A stretch of DNA of 64,000 bases. Source: CALITV01 sp964415795 (GTDB lineage Bacteria > UBP6 > UBA1177 > JAKLFG01). Positions 16,570-25,922 of the stretch are shown piece after piece. The translations under genes were made by a program, and so were the position numbers. Numbering within the stretch: position 1 is the stretch's first letter; the number at the start of each line of letters is the position of its first letter. The stretch lies in NCBI GenBank assembly GCA_964415795.1, contig CAYQBN010000009.1, positions 1-64,000 on the forward strand. Reading direction: 5' to 3'. The notes below the pieces were generated by a model that worked only from the letters and a program-made list of their open reading frames with translations, was not told where the DNA came from and made no database searches.

Positions 16570-19500
16570 TCACTCTTCCTTGCGAGGTTCCTCTCCGGTT
16601 GGCTTCTCTTCTTTCTTGATGCCGGCACGCTTATACACTTTCTTTTCAGGACGATCCAGCGTCAGCATAACCGGATATCCCGACTCAAAGGTGGTGTTAA
16701 CGCCGTATCTCGGTGTCTTTCCGGCCCGAAATTCTTGTGGACGGAGTTTCGATAACCGTTCTATGATCAGAGTCGTCCATTTATTAAAAATCCGCCCCTC
16801 CCTTGCTCTTTCTAAGGTACTTACATAAATGTCAACTGCCTGTTGCTCAAGCGGCGCGATCTGCTCATCCAGCATCTGCTGATACATATCAACCGCTTCT
16901 TGGTCCTTTTCGATCTCCTTCGGTATCGGTGTATTGATCAACGCTTCTGCAAAAAGCTGAAGAATATTCCCTTGGCGATACAGAGCAGCATATGACCACT
17001 CTGATTTGTACTTGAGAATTTCGCCATAACGTTTTCCTAAACTTTGCGACGCCGCCTTCTTTGCCTTGAGCGACTCTTCAAGTTTCTTCAGACTCTGCCC
17101 TCCTATCTTGAGCTTTTCGTATTCAATGAAGTCATCTTCTATTAATTTGAATTCCGCCTCTGCAGCATAAGCATTCGCCTCATCGCTCTCCACCTTTTTT
17201 GCCTGATAGTGACTAAGAATCTTTGCATAGGTCTCTTTCGCCCGCTTCCAATCACCCATCTTTTCTTCGTAGGTCTTAGCAATCTGATAGTAAGCACGCA
17301 ACACGAGGTTTTGCACTTCCGGATCATCACGATAAGTGTCGATGAACTGCTCAAAGCGTGAAATCATTCCTTGCCAATCTTCCGCTTTCTGATGCATCAG
17401 CCCTGCGAAATATGCGGCCTCCTTACCGTCAAATTTTTCAGCCTGCTCTCTCGCATACAGCATATAATAGGTCGCCGCCTCTCGGTATCGTTTGAGTCTT
17501 TCTAGAAGAAGCGCCGCATTGTATATGGCAAAAAGCCTTTTTTCGTTCGTCGGATATTTTTTATAAAGAAGGAGATAGGCATCGAGCGCCTTTTCGAAAT
17601 TATACGAGCGCTCCGCATTGTAAGCAACCAAAAAAAGCGATTGAGGAGCTATGGGCGAATAAGGGTACTCCCTATATATACGCTCATGAATCGTCATGGC
17701 CGAATCGAACATGAGCGCCTTTTCAAAATTATAGGCGGCATTGAAAAGGGCCTTATCTGCATCCTGATGATAGGGATTCTCTTCGACGATACGCAGATAT
17801 TCATCAGCTGCCTCCCGATGCTTCTTTTCTTCCTGCAACTGCTCTGCGTATTTGAAAAGAGCCGCACCGCGGTAAGTCTTGAACTCGTCGGTGATCTCCC
17901 TACTTTTGGGGCTTTTTGCCTGAGATAATCGGTCAGTGAGCAATTTTGACCACTTTGCAACATTTACCCAATCCTTTTTCTCGTTATAAGCCCCAATGAT
18001 ATCGCGCGCAGCATAAACGGCCGCTTCTGAATCAGGAAACTCGTTGATGATACGAAGATACCTCTTCTCCGATTCGTCAAACATGCCGTGATCATAGAAG
18101 ATACGAGCTGAATTATAAGCAACAGCGCTTCGGTCCGCCGCGTCTTTGGCTATCTGAAGATAGATGTCGCTCGACTCAATAAGTTTCTCTTCCAGTTTCG
18201 AAAGAGGGGTTCCCCGTTTCTCTTCGCTCTTGATTTGGCGTTCGGGAGCATTCTCCCATAGAGCACTGTAGCAGAGATATGTTGCTAAGCCAGCATCATT
18301 TTTCAAGCGGTCTTGATTCTTATCATCACGAATGCGTTCATAGATAAGCACCGCTCGCGCAATCTGACCAGAGAAATAAAGGCAGTCGGCAAAATTATAG
18401 CTGATATCGTAGCCTTCTGAAGTGTAAGGAAACTTTTCCAAGTACTTTCCATAGAGTTGCGCCGCTACGGCATATTCGCTCTTGGCCTTTTCGAAGTCAC
18501 CCTTCTCTTTCGCCTGTTGTGCCAGTTTTTGATGGTATCCTGCGGAACCGACAAGGAAATCTTTCGCTTGTTGAGCAGCATTGCGCAACGCAGTCGCATT
18601 TGCGCGATTTTTGAGCGCCCATTCCGATTCCTCATCATAGAGCTTCGTAAAACGCTCTATCTCTTCCTGCATCTTATCAAGCATCCCCTGCTTATTGTAC
18701 ATTTGAATCAGCTTCTCATGAATTTTAGGCGCACTTTCATTATACGGATGTCGTGCAAGAACGAACCTATATGCCTTCTCCGCCTGCGCATAGTTGGCAT
18801 TCTCATAGTAATATTTTCCCAACTTGTCGAACACATCGAATTCGAAGCTTTTTCCATCTATCTTGTTGAAGTAGGCAACCGCTTTATCCACAGAGCCCCA
18901 CTCTTCATCAGCAAAACTAATCGCAATGTACTGGACCGACTCTCTGCGCATGTCTTGCCCCCCGGACAAACCACGGCGCTTCATCTCGTCGGCATAGAAA
19001 ATGAGCGACGCAAATGTTTCTATCGCACGATCGAAATCGTTCATGCGATAGTATGTCCATGCGATCTTATATACCACCTTATCATAATCTTTATAATCTT
19101 TGTACTGCGCGCTCTTCATAAAAGCATCGAGGGCCTTACGGAGATCGTTCTTTTCAGAGAAATAATATTCTCCTATGCGCATATAGACTTCCGCGGTATA
19201 CTCTGAAGAGATGTTTTTTTCCACCATCTCTTCCCACACCTTTACTGCCTCTTCTTTTTGTTTTGAGACATCGAGGCAATACCCAAGCATATAGTACACT
19301 TCGCCAAGATACCGGAAATCGCGATAGTTCAAGACGATTTCACGATACAACGCGATGGAGGGTTCCAAATCCACTATCGGCATTTCTGGTTCTTGGGCGA
19401 GCTTTCCTTTCTCGTAGAGGGTCATTAAACGATCGTATTCATCCATTCGCTTTTCGTGTTCGATCATCGATCGCTCGTAGTAAAGCTCCGCCAAACGATA

Positions 19501-19881
19501 CATCGCACTCGGCACAAAATCGGCATTTCCCCAATACTTCCTAATGAAGTTCTCAAAAAGGACAATGGCCTCGTCACGCGAAGCAGTCTCGCTTTCCATC
19601 TCTTTCCGTATGGGAGACTGGTACTTCATCTCTATTAGACGCCGCTTTTCTTCTACTTTGCGCTTCAGAAGAGATTGAACTTCTCGCTGGTAATCAGCGA
19701 CAAGCGCTTCGTAACGGAGGATCTGACGCTCAATATAATCTTTCTCAAAATTAATCCCGTCGACCGCCACAGGGATCTCTCTCGTCTTTGTCGCCTGTGC
19801 AGCATTCGACTCAGACGGCTCTTCCCCACTTCCCATCAAAGGAAGAACGAACAAAAGGAAAAAAAAGCGAGGAAGACTCAT
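16570..19881 (-). CDS. Very large exported TPR protein (cassette A)
   Basis: A periplasmic TPR solenoid of 1,103 residues with a signal peptide (MSLPRFFFLLFVLPLMGSG). The repeats run over most of the length, many with the YxLAxxY pattern (AMYRLAELYYERS, VYKIAWTYYRMNDFDRAIET, SLFLVAYNAERSYNFEKALDA). The C-terminal ~150 residues form a distinct domain shared with the 27429 protein: YAALYRQGNILQLF, TPIPKEIEKDQEAVDMYQQM, then FNKWTTLIIERLSKLRPQEF. The start overlaps the stop of the preceding TPR gene (ATGA). I infer a structural element spanning the periplasm, as proposed for AgmK/AgmU-type proteins; this is not shown by the sequence. Confidence 0.9.
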   Translation of the reverse strand: MSLPRFFFLLFVLPLMGSGEEPSESNAAQATKTREIPVAVDGINFEKDYIERQILRYEALVADYQREVQSLLKRKVEEKRRLIEMKYQSPIRKEMESETASRDEAIVLFENFIRKYWGNADFVPSAMYRLAELYYERSMIEHEKRMDEYDRLMTLYEKGKLAQEPEMPIVDLEPSIALYREIVLNYRDFRYLGEVYYMLGYCLDVSKQKEEAVKVWEEMVEKNISSEYTAEVYMRIGEYYFSEKNDLRKALDAFMKSAQYKDYKDYDKVVYKIAWTYYRMNDFDRAIETFASLIFYADEMKRRGLSGGQDMRRESVQYIAISFADEEWGSVDKAVAYFNKIDGKSFEFDVFDKLGKYYYENANYAQAEKAYRFVLARHPYNESAPKIHEKLIQMYNKQGMLDKMQEEIERFTKLYDEESEWALKNRANATALRNAAQQAKDFLVGSAGYHQKLAQQAKEKGDFEKAKSEYAVAAQLYGKYLEKFPYTSEGYDISYNFADCLYFSGQIARAVLIYERIRDDKNQDRLKNDAGLATYLCYSALWENAPERQIKSEEKRGTPLSKLEEKLIESSDIYLQIAKDAADRSAVAYNSARIFYDHGMFDESEKRYLRIINEFPDSEAAVYAARDIIGAYNEKKDWVNVAKWSKLLTDRLSQAKSPKSREITDEFKTYRGAALFKYAEQLQEEKKHREAADEYLRIVEENPYHQDADKALFNAAYNFEKALMFDSAMTIHERIYREYPYSPIAPQSLFLVAYNAERSYNFEKALDAYLLLYKKYPTNEKRLFAIYNAALLLERLKRYREAATYYMLYAREQAEKFDGKEAAYFAGLMHQKAEDWQGMISRFEQFIDTYRDDPEVQNLVLRAYYQIAKTYEEKMGDWKRAKETYAKILSHYQAKKVESDEANAYAAEAEFKLIEDDFIEYEKLKIGGQSLKKLEESLKAKKAASQSLGKRYGEILKYKSEWSYAALYRQGNILQLFAEALINTPIPKEIEKDQEAVDMYQQMLDEQIAPLEQQAVDIYVSTLERAREGRIFNKWTTLIIERLSKLRPQEFRAGKTPRYGVNTTFESGYPVMLTLDRPEKKVYKRAGIKKEEKPTGEEPRKEE

Positions 19882-22193
19882 TCCAGATTCTCCAAATTCA
19901 GATTGAGATCCTGAATCTCCTGCGCCATACGCATACGAAGACGATTAAGGTTTTGGGTCGCTTCTTCTTTACGCTCCCAAGCGACATCGATAATGCCCAG
20001 ATCAGCCTGCAAAAGAAGATCATCAAAAGTTTTGTTCAAACGAGAGAGATTGGCGAACATTGCCAATGATGCGGTCTCTCCCACTTCTCGTTTCAAGGAA
20101 AGAAGTTGGCTTTTGTACTCCTCCACCTTTATCTTCTCCGACTCGAAAGAATCTTTGATGTTCTGAATAAGACCCCCCACTACTTCGTTAAGTTTGTCAG
20201 AGAATCGGTCGAGAGTTCCAGCCAGCGTATTTAATCGTGCGAAAAGGCTTTCAACACGGCCCTGCCGCATAACGGAGGGCGCCAAACGAGACAATAAACT
20301 CTCCTGCTCCACGAGGACCCTCTCATAGGCATCGCGTGCAATGATTATACGAGAATACATGTCGCCGCCTAAGAGAAGACGGTTCTTCTCGTCCTCAGTT
20401 TCCTCTTGGAGACGCAAAAGCTGTTCCCTGAGAAGAGCGACCTGCCGTTGTTCATTTTCTATTTTTTTGACGGTTCGATCGTCCAGAGAAGTTACCGTAC
20501 GCATATAGGAAACATGTAAAGCACTGAGCTGATCATCGAAAGCCTTTGTCCTGAGAAGTGCCCGATGAATTTCTTCCTCAAATGCCAACACCGAAACAGC
20601 ATAACGAGAAAAGGTCTCGCCGATGGTGTTCCCCGACTGAGGGATCACCTCGCGCAGGTTCTTCTCGAGCGACTTTCTCTCTTCTTCGAGTTTCTCCCAT
20701 TTAGCGCGATCTCGGGGCGAAAACACCTTTGACGCCTCGCCCGCACAAGCCTTGACAAGTGCTTCACGAAGAGATGTCAAGCGGTTTCGCAAAGAAACCG
20801 CCACCTCAGTTCCTTTTCTAAGTGGGGGGAATACAGCAGCTGCATTTTTATTTTCGATGACGCTACCCAGTTTGCGTTCCAGTTTAGTAACTTGATCTAA
20901 CTCAGTCTCTATTTGCCTCAAATCATCCTGCAACCGCATCGCCTGAGAAAATTTCTTATTGTCTCTGAGTAAAGACCTCACCAGTGGAGCATAAAGAGAG
21001 AAATGCGACTCGGCAGAGGTACGGGTATCTTCCCACAGCGTCGTCCCCTTTCCCTTAAGAGCATTTAATTGTTCCCGGATGTTTCCGTACTCTTTGACGA
21101 CCCGGTTAAAGAGAAGCATTGCCTCGCCGTATCTTCGCAACTTAATAAGGATGTTACCCTCCAGTATCTCGGCCTGAGGCGCGACAAATGAACCGGGCGC
21201 AATATACCGAACTAGGCGAAGTGCTTCAAGCGCCTTTTCCCACTGTTCTCGTTTAATATAGATCCAACACAATTCCAAATATGCCTCGGCAAACAGATGG
21301 GAACGGTGATCAACTCTGAGATAGTAATCAGTAGCGGCAACAAGATCCCCCTTCTCGAAAAGAAGTCGCCCCACGGCCAAGACAGCGAGATCACGTATCT
21401 GCTCATATTTGAAATATGTTCCCGCTGGCGCATCGGTAACTTGACTAAAAAAGGAGAGAGCCCGATCGAGATCTTTTCCCTGAAGGGCAATCACTCCTTG
21501 GAAATAAAGCGCCTGAAGATAGTAAGTGCTCCCCTTTTTTACTGCCGAGAACACCTTTTCAGCATCTTTGTATTGAGCATCGAAAAAAAGCGACTTACCC
21601 AAAAAATAGAGAAGATCCTGATCTCGGGATATATCGTAACCGATATCAAGAAAGTTCTTATAGTACGATTTTGCCTTCGCATGCTCACCGAGATGGTACG
21701 CCGCCGCGATAAGTCGCTTAAGGGCATCTACCTGAAAACGAGAGTACGGCTTTTCCGCAAGCAACAGGTCATAATATCGTGACGCGGAGATATAATTGTT
21801 ACTGAGAAACAATGTCTCGGCGAGCTTGAACTGCGCTTCCTCCCAAATGACATCTTTCTCTTTGCGACTGCTTACTATCGAATAGTAGAGGCTCCCTGCC
21901 GAAACATAATCTTTTCGCTGGAAATAGAAGTCGGCTTTTTCCATTTTTTTTGCAGGCGACTCATGATACTCGCGGCTGACGGTAAAGGGTGCAAGATAGC
22001 GTCCTTCGACCCCACTTGTTTCCTCTTCGAGTGTCTGCAGTTCTCCTTCTATCGCGAAGAGATCCTTTTCAAAAGCACTGGCTGGTTCTGCGGGTTTCTT
22101 CTGTTGTGCTTCGATCGCTTGCGGTACTGCGCCCAAAAGCAATCCAACAAAAAGAACACGATACCACAATGCCATCGTTCGGTAAAACATCAT
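19878..22193 (-). CDS. Exported TPR and coiled-coil protein (cassette A)
   Basis: Signal peptide (MMFYRTMALWYRVLFVGLLL, cleaved near AIEAQQ), then TPR-like repeats to about residue 370 and a long coiled coil to the end (LEEERKSLEKNLREVI, IENEQRQVALLREQLLRLQE). The TPR half matches the 30989 protein: DLLYFLGKSLFFDAQYKDAE here against ELVYYLGKINFYKGQDEEAL there, followed in both by a Y-x-x-A-x-YF-x-GVI segment. The coiled coil could dimerise or bridge envelope layers. I start at 22193 because the preceding gene stops ten bases upstream; an upstream in-frame start at 22310 would add 39 basic residues with no signal-peptide character. ATGA overlap with the next gene. Confidence 0.87.
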   Translation of the reverse strand: MMFYRTMALWYRVLFVGLLLGAVPQAIEAQQKKPAEPASAFEKDLFAIEGELQTLEEETSGVEGRYLAPFTVSREYHESPAKKMEKADFYFQRKDYVSAGSLYYSIVSSRKEKDVIWEEAQFKLAETLFLSNNYISASRYYDLLLAEKPYSRFQVDALKRLIAAAYHLGEHAKAKSYYKNFLDIGYDISRDQDLLYFLGKSLFFDAQYKDAEKVFSAVKKGSTYYLQALYFQGVIALQGKDLDRALSFFSQVTDAPAGTYFKYEQIRDLAVLAVGRLLFEKGDLVAATDYYLRVDHRSHLFAEAYLELCWIYIKREQWEKALEALRLVRYIAPGSFVAPQAEILEGNILIKLRRYGEAMLLFNRVVKEYGNIREQLNALKGKGTTLWEDTRTSAESHFSLYAPLVRSLLRDNKKFSQAMRLQDDLRQIETELDQVTKLERKLGSVIENKNAAAVFPPLRKGTEVAVSLRNRLTSLREALVKACAGEASKVFSPRDRAKWEKLEEERKSLEKNLREVIPQSGNTIGETFSRYAVSVLAFEEEIHRALLRTKAFDDQLSALHVSYMRTVTSLDDRTVKKIENEQRQVALLREQLLRLQEETEDEKNRLLLGGDMYSRIIIARDAYERVLVEQESLLSRLAPSVMRQGRVESLFARLNTLAGTLDRFSDKLNEVVGGLIQNIKDSFESEKIKVEEYKSQLLSLKREVGETASLAMFANLSRLNKTFDDLLLQADLGIIDVAWERKEEATQNLNRLRMRMAQEIQDLNLNLENLE

Positions 22194-22203
22194 GCGTAAC
22201 GCA

Positions 22204-22911
22204 TCACCGCGAGGGTAACGGTTCTTTTCGAGATTCGGTTTGCTCACCCGCCTCGGTTTCCTCGTATGATTTTTTGGCAATCTCGAACGATATATAAAGG
22301 CGGTTATCAAGTTTTACCAATGACCCCCTATCCAGTGCGGATGCCGTTACCTCAACCTGTTGTCCCTCCTCCACGGTGAAAGAATAACCCGCCTTCAGTT
22401 TAAAGGTATATCCCCTAAGGTAAGAGAAAAGGCCATATCCTTTACCGCGATACACCAAATAAATAGAAAGATGATGTGGCCCCGGGACTACCGATCCTTC
22501 GAAGGTAACTACTTCGTCTCTTATTTCGCCCCCTCCTTCGACCCACTTGAATACCGGTGCTTCATCAAGGTAATAAAGCACAGAAACCAATTCAAAAGCC
22601 GAGCCGACCTCGTTACGATGAATAATGGTGCAACGAGCACCGGCCAAGGCACCACTTAACACTGTCTCCTGCAAGACTGCGAGTCTCTGTTTTGCTTTGA
22701 AAACCTTATCTTTCAATGAATTGATCTTCTCTTCGAGATTGCGTAAGCGCAGATTGACCTCTTGGTCAGAAACACTCTCCTCTGGAGAAGCCTGTACTCC
22801 TGCGTCGCTTACCTCTGAAGAAGTGGCGTCAGGAGAAATCTCCCCTGCCCTCGGCGTCGTGAAAAGCAAAAGCAACAACGCCACTCCCAGAAACATAACG
22901 ATCGTTTTCAT
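22204..22911 (-). CDS. Exported protein with coiled coil and beta domain (cassette A, first gene)
   Basis: A signal peptide (MKTIVMFLGVALLLLLFTTPRAG), an acidic linker, a short coiled coil (NLRLRNLEEKINSLKDKVFK), then a ~100-residue beta-rich domain (VVPGPHHLSIYLVYRGKGYG, FSYLRGYTFKLKAGYSFTVE) and a polar tail. I recall proteins of this layout beside TPR and AgmX genes in Myxococcota, sometimes mislabelled as dihydrolipoamide acetyltransferase; there is no lipoyl or acyltransferase motif here. GGGGAGATGG supports the start. It opens cassette A after murI and has a possible promoter of its own. No counterpart is seen in cassette B, where an outer-membrane barrel holds the first place. Confidence 0.78.
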   Translation of the reverse strand: MKTIVMFLGVALLLLLFTTPRAGEISPDATSSEVSDAGVQASPEESVSDQEVNLRLRNLEEKINSLKDKVFKAKQRLAVLQETVLSGALAGARCTIIHRNEVGSAFELVSVLYYLDEAPVFKWVEGGGEIRDEVVTFEGSVVPGPHHLSIYLVYRGKGYGLFSYLRGYTFKLKAGYSFTVEEGQQVEVTASALDRGSLVKLDNRLYISFEIAKKSYEETEAGEQTESRKEPLPSR

Positions 22912-22939
22912 TCCATCTCCCCAAAAAGCAACAAAAGAG

Positions 22940-22966
22940 AGTATACATCCTATCGTGCAAAATCAA
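22940..22966 (-). promoter_or_regulatory. Possible promoter for cassette A
   Basis: On the minus strand: TTGATT (22961-22966), 15-base spacer, TATACT (22940-22945; five of six consensus bases). The short spacer weakens the case. It lies between the murI stop and the first gene of cassette A. Confidence 0.4.
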
Positions 22967-22970
22967 ATTT

Positions 22971-23771
22971 TTATATATGTTCCACCCCAGAGAGAGGACG
23001 GCCCAGAAAACGTTCGCCAACGCACTGAAAATTTTCAACGGCATCGGTAACAAAGAATCGCTCCTCCCCCCTCATGTCGGACGAATCAGAAAGAAGCCCC
23101 GTTTCGATTAGAAGGCCTCGAAGGGCATCAGCAGTTGAGCGGGCAGAATCAAGAATTTGCACCTTATGACGGAAATAGTCAGCCAAGGCTGGTCGTAGAA
23201 GAGGATAATGCGTACAGCCAAGGACAAGGGTGTCTAGGGATGTCACCCGAAACTCTGCGAGATAATAATCTATAACTTGTTCAACCAGCGGATGCGCGAT
23301 CACCCCCTCTTCAACAAGGGGTACGAAAAGCGGACACGCTTTAGCTATTACCATTTTTCCCTGAGCTCTCAATGCAGACTGGTAAACGCCGCTATTAATT
23401 GTTGTCGTCGTGCCAATAACTCCTATGTTCATGGCATCAGGCATAGCGGAAAGGCATTTAATTACCGGATCAATGACCCCAATCATTGGGACATTAGGGA
23501 AAGTTCTTCTGACATGGTCGAGTGCCGTCGCAGATGCCGTATTGCAAGCAACGACCACTACTTTCGCACCTCGCTCCAAGAGGAAACGAATGTTACTCTC
23601 GGCATAGGAACGTACCACTTCAGGCGACTTAGTACCGTAGGGGACCCGTGCCGTATCTCCAAGATAGTACAAATTCTCCGCAGGAAGGAGGGTTCTTATT
23701 TCTTTAAAAACCGTCAGCCCACCTATACCTGAATCAAAAATACCGACCGGTCGATTTCTTGGAGATACCAC
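22971..23771 (-). CDS. murI: Glutamate racemase
   Basis: Converts L- to D-glutamate for peptidoglycan. The two catalytic cysteines are in their family motifs: VVACNTASATALDHVR and VLGCTHYPLLRPALADYF. The N-terminus (VGIFDSGIGGLTVFKEI) and YLGDTARVPYGTKS are equally typical. At 266 residues it is full length. It starts at a GTG with AGGAG seven bases upstream. The gene separates the two TPR/TonB cassettes and may be read from cassette B's promoter. Confidence 0.97.
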   Translation of the reverse strand: MVSPRNRPVGIFDSGIGGLTVFKEIRTLLPAENLYYLGDTARVPYGTKSPEVVRSYAESNIRFLLERGAKVVVVACNTASATALDHVRRTFPNVPMIGVIDPVIKCLSAMPDAMNIGVIGTTTTINSGVYQSALRAQGKMVIAKACPLFVPLVEEGVIAHPLVEQVIDYYLAEFRVTSLDTLVLGCTHYPLLRPALADYFRHKVQILDSARSTADALRGLLIETGLLSDSSDMRGEERFFVTDAVENFQCVGERFLGRPLSGVEHI

Positions 23772-23811
23772 CTCAAATCTCCTCTCAATTACTCCGTTGC
23801 ATCAATGTGAT

Positions 23812-23834
23812 AAAAGCAAGAGAGGGTGCCTTTT
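23812..23834 (-). terminator. Weak hairpin after cassette B, before murI
   Basis: On the minus strand AAAAGGCA and TGCTTTT can pair around an eight-base loop with one bulged G, directly after the stop of the 23837 gene. The run of Ts is short, so termination would be partial; on the plus strand the T tract is longer. A leaky terminator that reduces read-through into murI is one reading. Confidence 0.3.
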
Positions 23835-23836
23835 TT

Positions 23837-24448
23837 TCAGAACCCGAAAGAATACTTGAGGTATGGCATAACGGTGACACCGAAACCATTAAAATTCACG
23901 ATATAGTCGAATTTTGTCGAGAGCCCGAGAGAAAAATGTCTGGCATAGGTGTAATATTCACTATCCAGTCCCATACCAATTGCAATAAAGAGGTCATTCT
24001 CTTTGTTGCTAGAATCCTTGGCTCTCGCCGCCAGCATAAAATCGGCACCAAGGTTGAGTCCTATTTCCCAACGATCATTAATGCAATAAGTAGGGGAAAG
24101 AGAAACACCAACGAGAATTGGTGCATAATCCTCAAGCCACGGAGAAACCGACTTTGAAGAGTCAGTATTAAGTTGCAACACCCCAAAGTCCACATTAATA
24201 CCCAGAGAAAAAACGCTCACAATTTGGATGTCATATCCAAAACCAAGTTTTACAACGCTCCCTATGGTGTCGGAGTACTCTGCCGCCTCTCCTATCATGA
24301 AAAAAGGACCACCGGAAATAGCAGAATTAAAGCCCTTCAAAACCGGCTCGAGATCGTTTCCAGAAGCATCACCTACCGTCTGTTCTTCGGCAGAAAGAAG
24401 CGACACGGCTATAAGCATCAGTGCCGCTGTCATTATTCTTATCCTCAT
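23837..24448 (-). CDS. Small outer-membrane beta-barrel protein (cassette B, last gene)
   Basis: Signal peptide (MRIRIMTAALMLIAVSLLSA) followed by ~180 residues of amphipathic strands with Gly/aromatic turns, ending in an aromatic residue (MPYLKYSFGF). This is the pattern of an eight- to ten-stranded barrel (e.g. VSLSPTYCINDRWEIGLNLG, FSLGLSTKFDYIVNFNGFG). The strong AAGGAGGAG supports the start. It follows the TonB-like gene by 18 bases and is probably its outer-membrane partner or a late-added accessory. No specific family recognised. Confidence 0.78.
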   Translation of the reverse strand: MRIRIMTAALMLIAVSLLSAEEQTVGDASGNDLEPVLKGFNSAISGGPFFMIGEAAEYSDTIGSVVKLGFGYDIQIVSVFSLGINVDFGVLQLNTDSSKSVSPWLEDYAPILVGVSLSPTYCINDRWEIGLNLGADFMLAARAKDSSNKENDLFIAIGMGLDSEYYTYARHFSLGLSTKFDYIVNFNGFGVTVMPYLKYSFGF

Positions 24449-24466
24449 AACCGCGCTCCTCCTTTC

Positions 24467-25882
24467 TTACCCTTCCGAATGTTTGAAGACGAAGGGATAA
24501 TTGACGATGACGATACCCCCGCCCTTAGGTTGCGGGAACCTTATTTTCTTTATTTGATCAGCGACGCAACTCTCAACATTTTCATTCCCCATTGTCGATC
24601 GCTGAACCTTAGAACTCGATACTTGACCGGTCTTCGCAATGATGAAATTAATAACAATCTTTCCAAAAAGCTTCGGATCCTTGTTGAGTTCTTTCTCATA
24701 ACACCAGCGAATCTTCGCAAGGTTACGTTTGATGTAAGCATCAATAACGGCACGGTCAAGGGCACCCATAATGACTGCCTGCCCACCACCAGCGGTAATG
24801 TCAGAAAGACCTTTACCACCGATTCGACCCGCCGCCATACCATATCCCATCCCCCCCATACCACCACCACCACGCCCACGGGTACCAAGACCGCCAATCC
24901 CTAAGGCATTTCCACCGCCACCAGTACCAAATCCTCTCGTTCCTAGGCCACCGGATCCGAACTGGTCAACACCACTGATGCCGGTAACCGATCCCAGTGT
25001 CTTTTCCATGCCAGCACCAAGGCCTCCTCCGCCAAATACGCGGTCAAAGCTCGCTGCCCCGGCAGAAAGGGCTCCCATGATACCGGAGCTCTGCGCAACT
25101 TTTTCATCAAGTCCTCGGCGAGCAGAACCCTGCGCATTAGCAACGCGGCTCTTCTTATCACCGACGCGGCCTTCTTCACCAAGCGATTTCCGTTGCTGTG
25201 TCGCTTCAACAAGTCCTTCTTTAGGTTTCTCTAACTTAACTTTCTTTTCTTTTTCTATATCCTCAACTTTAACATCATCTTGATTTGAAACAATCATGTT
25301 AGCGAATCGGTTATCTATTTCAAATATGTCAACCTCTATGGGAGGAGTTTCGGTAATAAGATTCATAATAAAGAGACCAATGATGAACGTTATCAGCAAG
25401 ACAAGGAACGGAGCCATTTCGCGATTCTCAATAAGTCCTGCAGGCTTCAACTTCTCGTATGGGCTTTTAAGAACGACGATGGACATATCGTCAAAGTCAA
25501 GCACGAGAAAATTGTTGTTGCCAATCTCGTAGGTCTTTTTTCCCGATAATGATGCAAGGTCTTTCTTCTCTTTTCCTTCAACGACATATCCTTTAAAGTT
25601 ATCTTTTAGATTCACAATGACCTGATCGCCTGCCAGACTCACTAGTTCGAAGGTGTCCTCGGGAACAAACTTTTCGTCACACATGAGGTCCACCTTTTTG
25701 GGATCGGAAGAGGATCCGATCACATACGCCTTTTTAAGGACCTTACTTTCTCGCAGGATGTTCGGTTTAAAAACAACCCTCACCTCCGGATCAAGACGAC
25801 CACCGTATCCCTCATTTATCGGAGGACGCGGTATCGGAGAAAGGTCATACAAAAGCCTTTTCTTGACATTCTCGTTCGGCAT
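24467..25882 (-). CDS. AgmX/PglI-type TonB-like protein with glycine-rich linker (cassette B)
   Basis: Partner of the 11239 protein. The N-terminal ~150 residues are a cytoplasmic beta-rich domain, perhaps FHA-like (LKKAYVIGSSSDPKKVDLMC). One membrane helix follows (APFLVLLITFIIGLFIMNLI), then the same juxtamembrane motif as in cassette A (FEIDNRFANMI). A Lys/Glu stretch leads into a ~130-residue Gly-rich linker with repeated GGLGTRG units. The C-terminal domain is intact: KIRWCYEKELNKDPKLFGKI and the second Cys in VESCVADQIKKIRFPQPKGG. There is no ExbB/ExbD in its own cassette, so it probably uses the motor encoded at 12774-14600. No clear Shine-Dalgarno is seen upstream of the ATG. Confidence 0.9.
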   Translation of the reverse strand: MPNENVKKRLLYDLSPIPRPPINEGYGGRLDPEVRVVFKPNILRESKVLKKAYVIGSSSDPKKVDLMCDEKFVPEDTFELVSLAGDQVIVNLKDNFKGYVVEGKEKKDLASLSGKKTYEIGNNNFLVLDFDDMSIVVLKSPYEKLKPAGLIENREMAPFLVLLITFIIGLFIMNLITETPPIEVDIFEIDNRFANMIVSNQDDVKVEDIEKEKKVKLEKPKEGLVEATQQRKSLGEEGRVGDKKSRVANAQGSARRGLDEKVAQSSGIMGALSAGAASFDRVFGGGGLGAGMEKTLGSVTGISGVDQFGSGGLGTRGFGTGGGGNALGIGGLGTRGRGGGGMGGMGYGMAAGRIGGKGLSDITAGGGQAVIMGALDRAVIDAYIKRNLAKIRWCYEKELNKDPKLFGKIVINFIIAKTGQVSSSKVQRSTMGNENVESCVADQIKKIRFPQPKGGGIVIVNYPFVFKHSEG

Positions 25883-25922
25883 AGCAGGCGCCCCGTTTAT
25901 ATAGTTGTTGATATTGCTTCCT

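Noticed and set aside
22204..22911. Dihydrolipoamide acetyltransferase
   Set aside because: I recall this label on similar exported proteins, but there is no lipoyl-lysine motif or acyltransferase active site, and a signal peptide is present.
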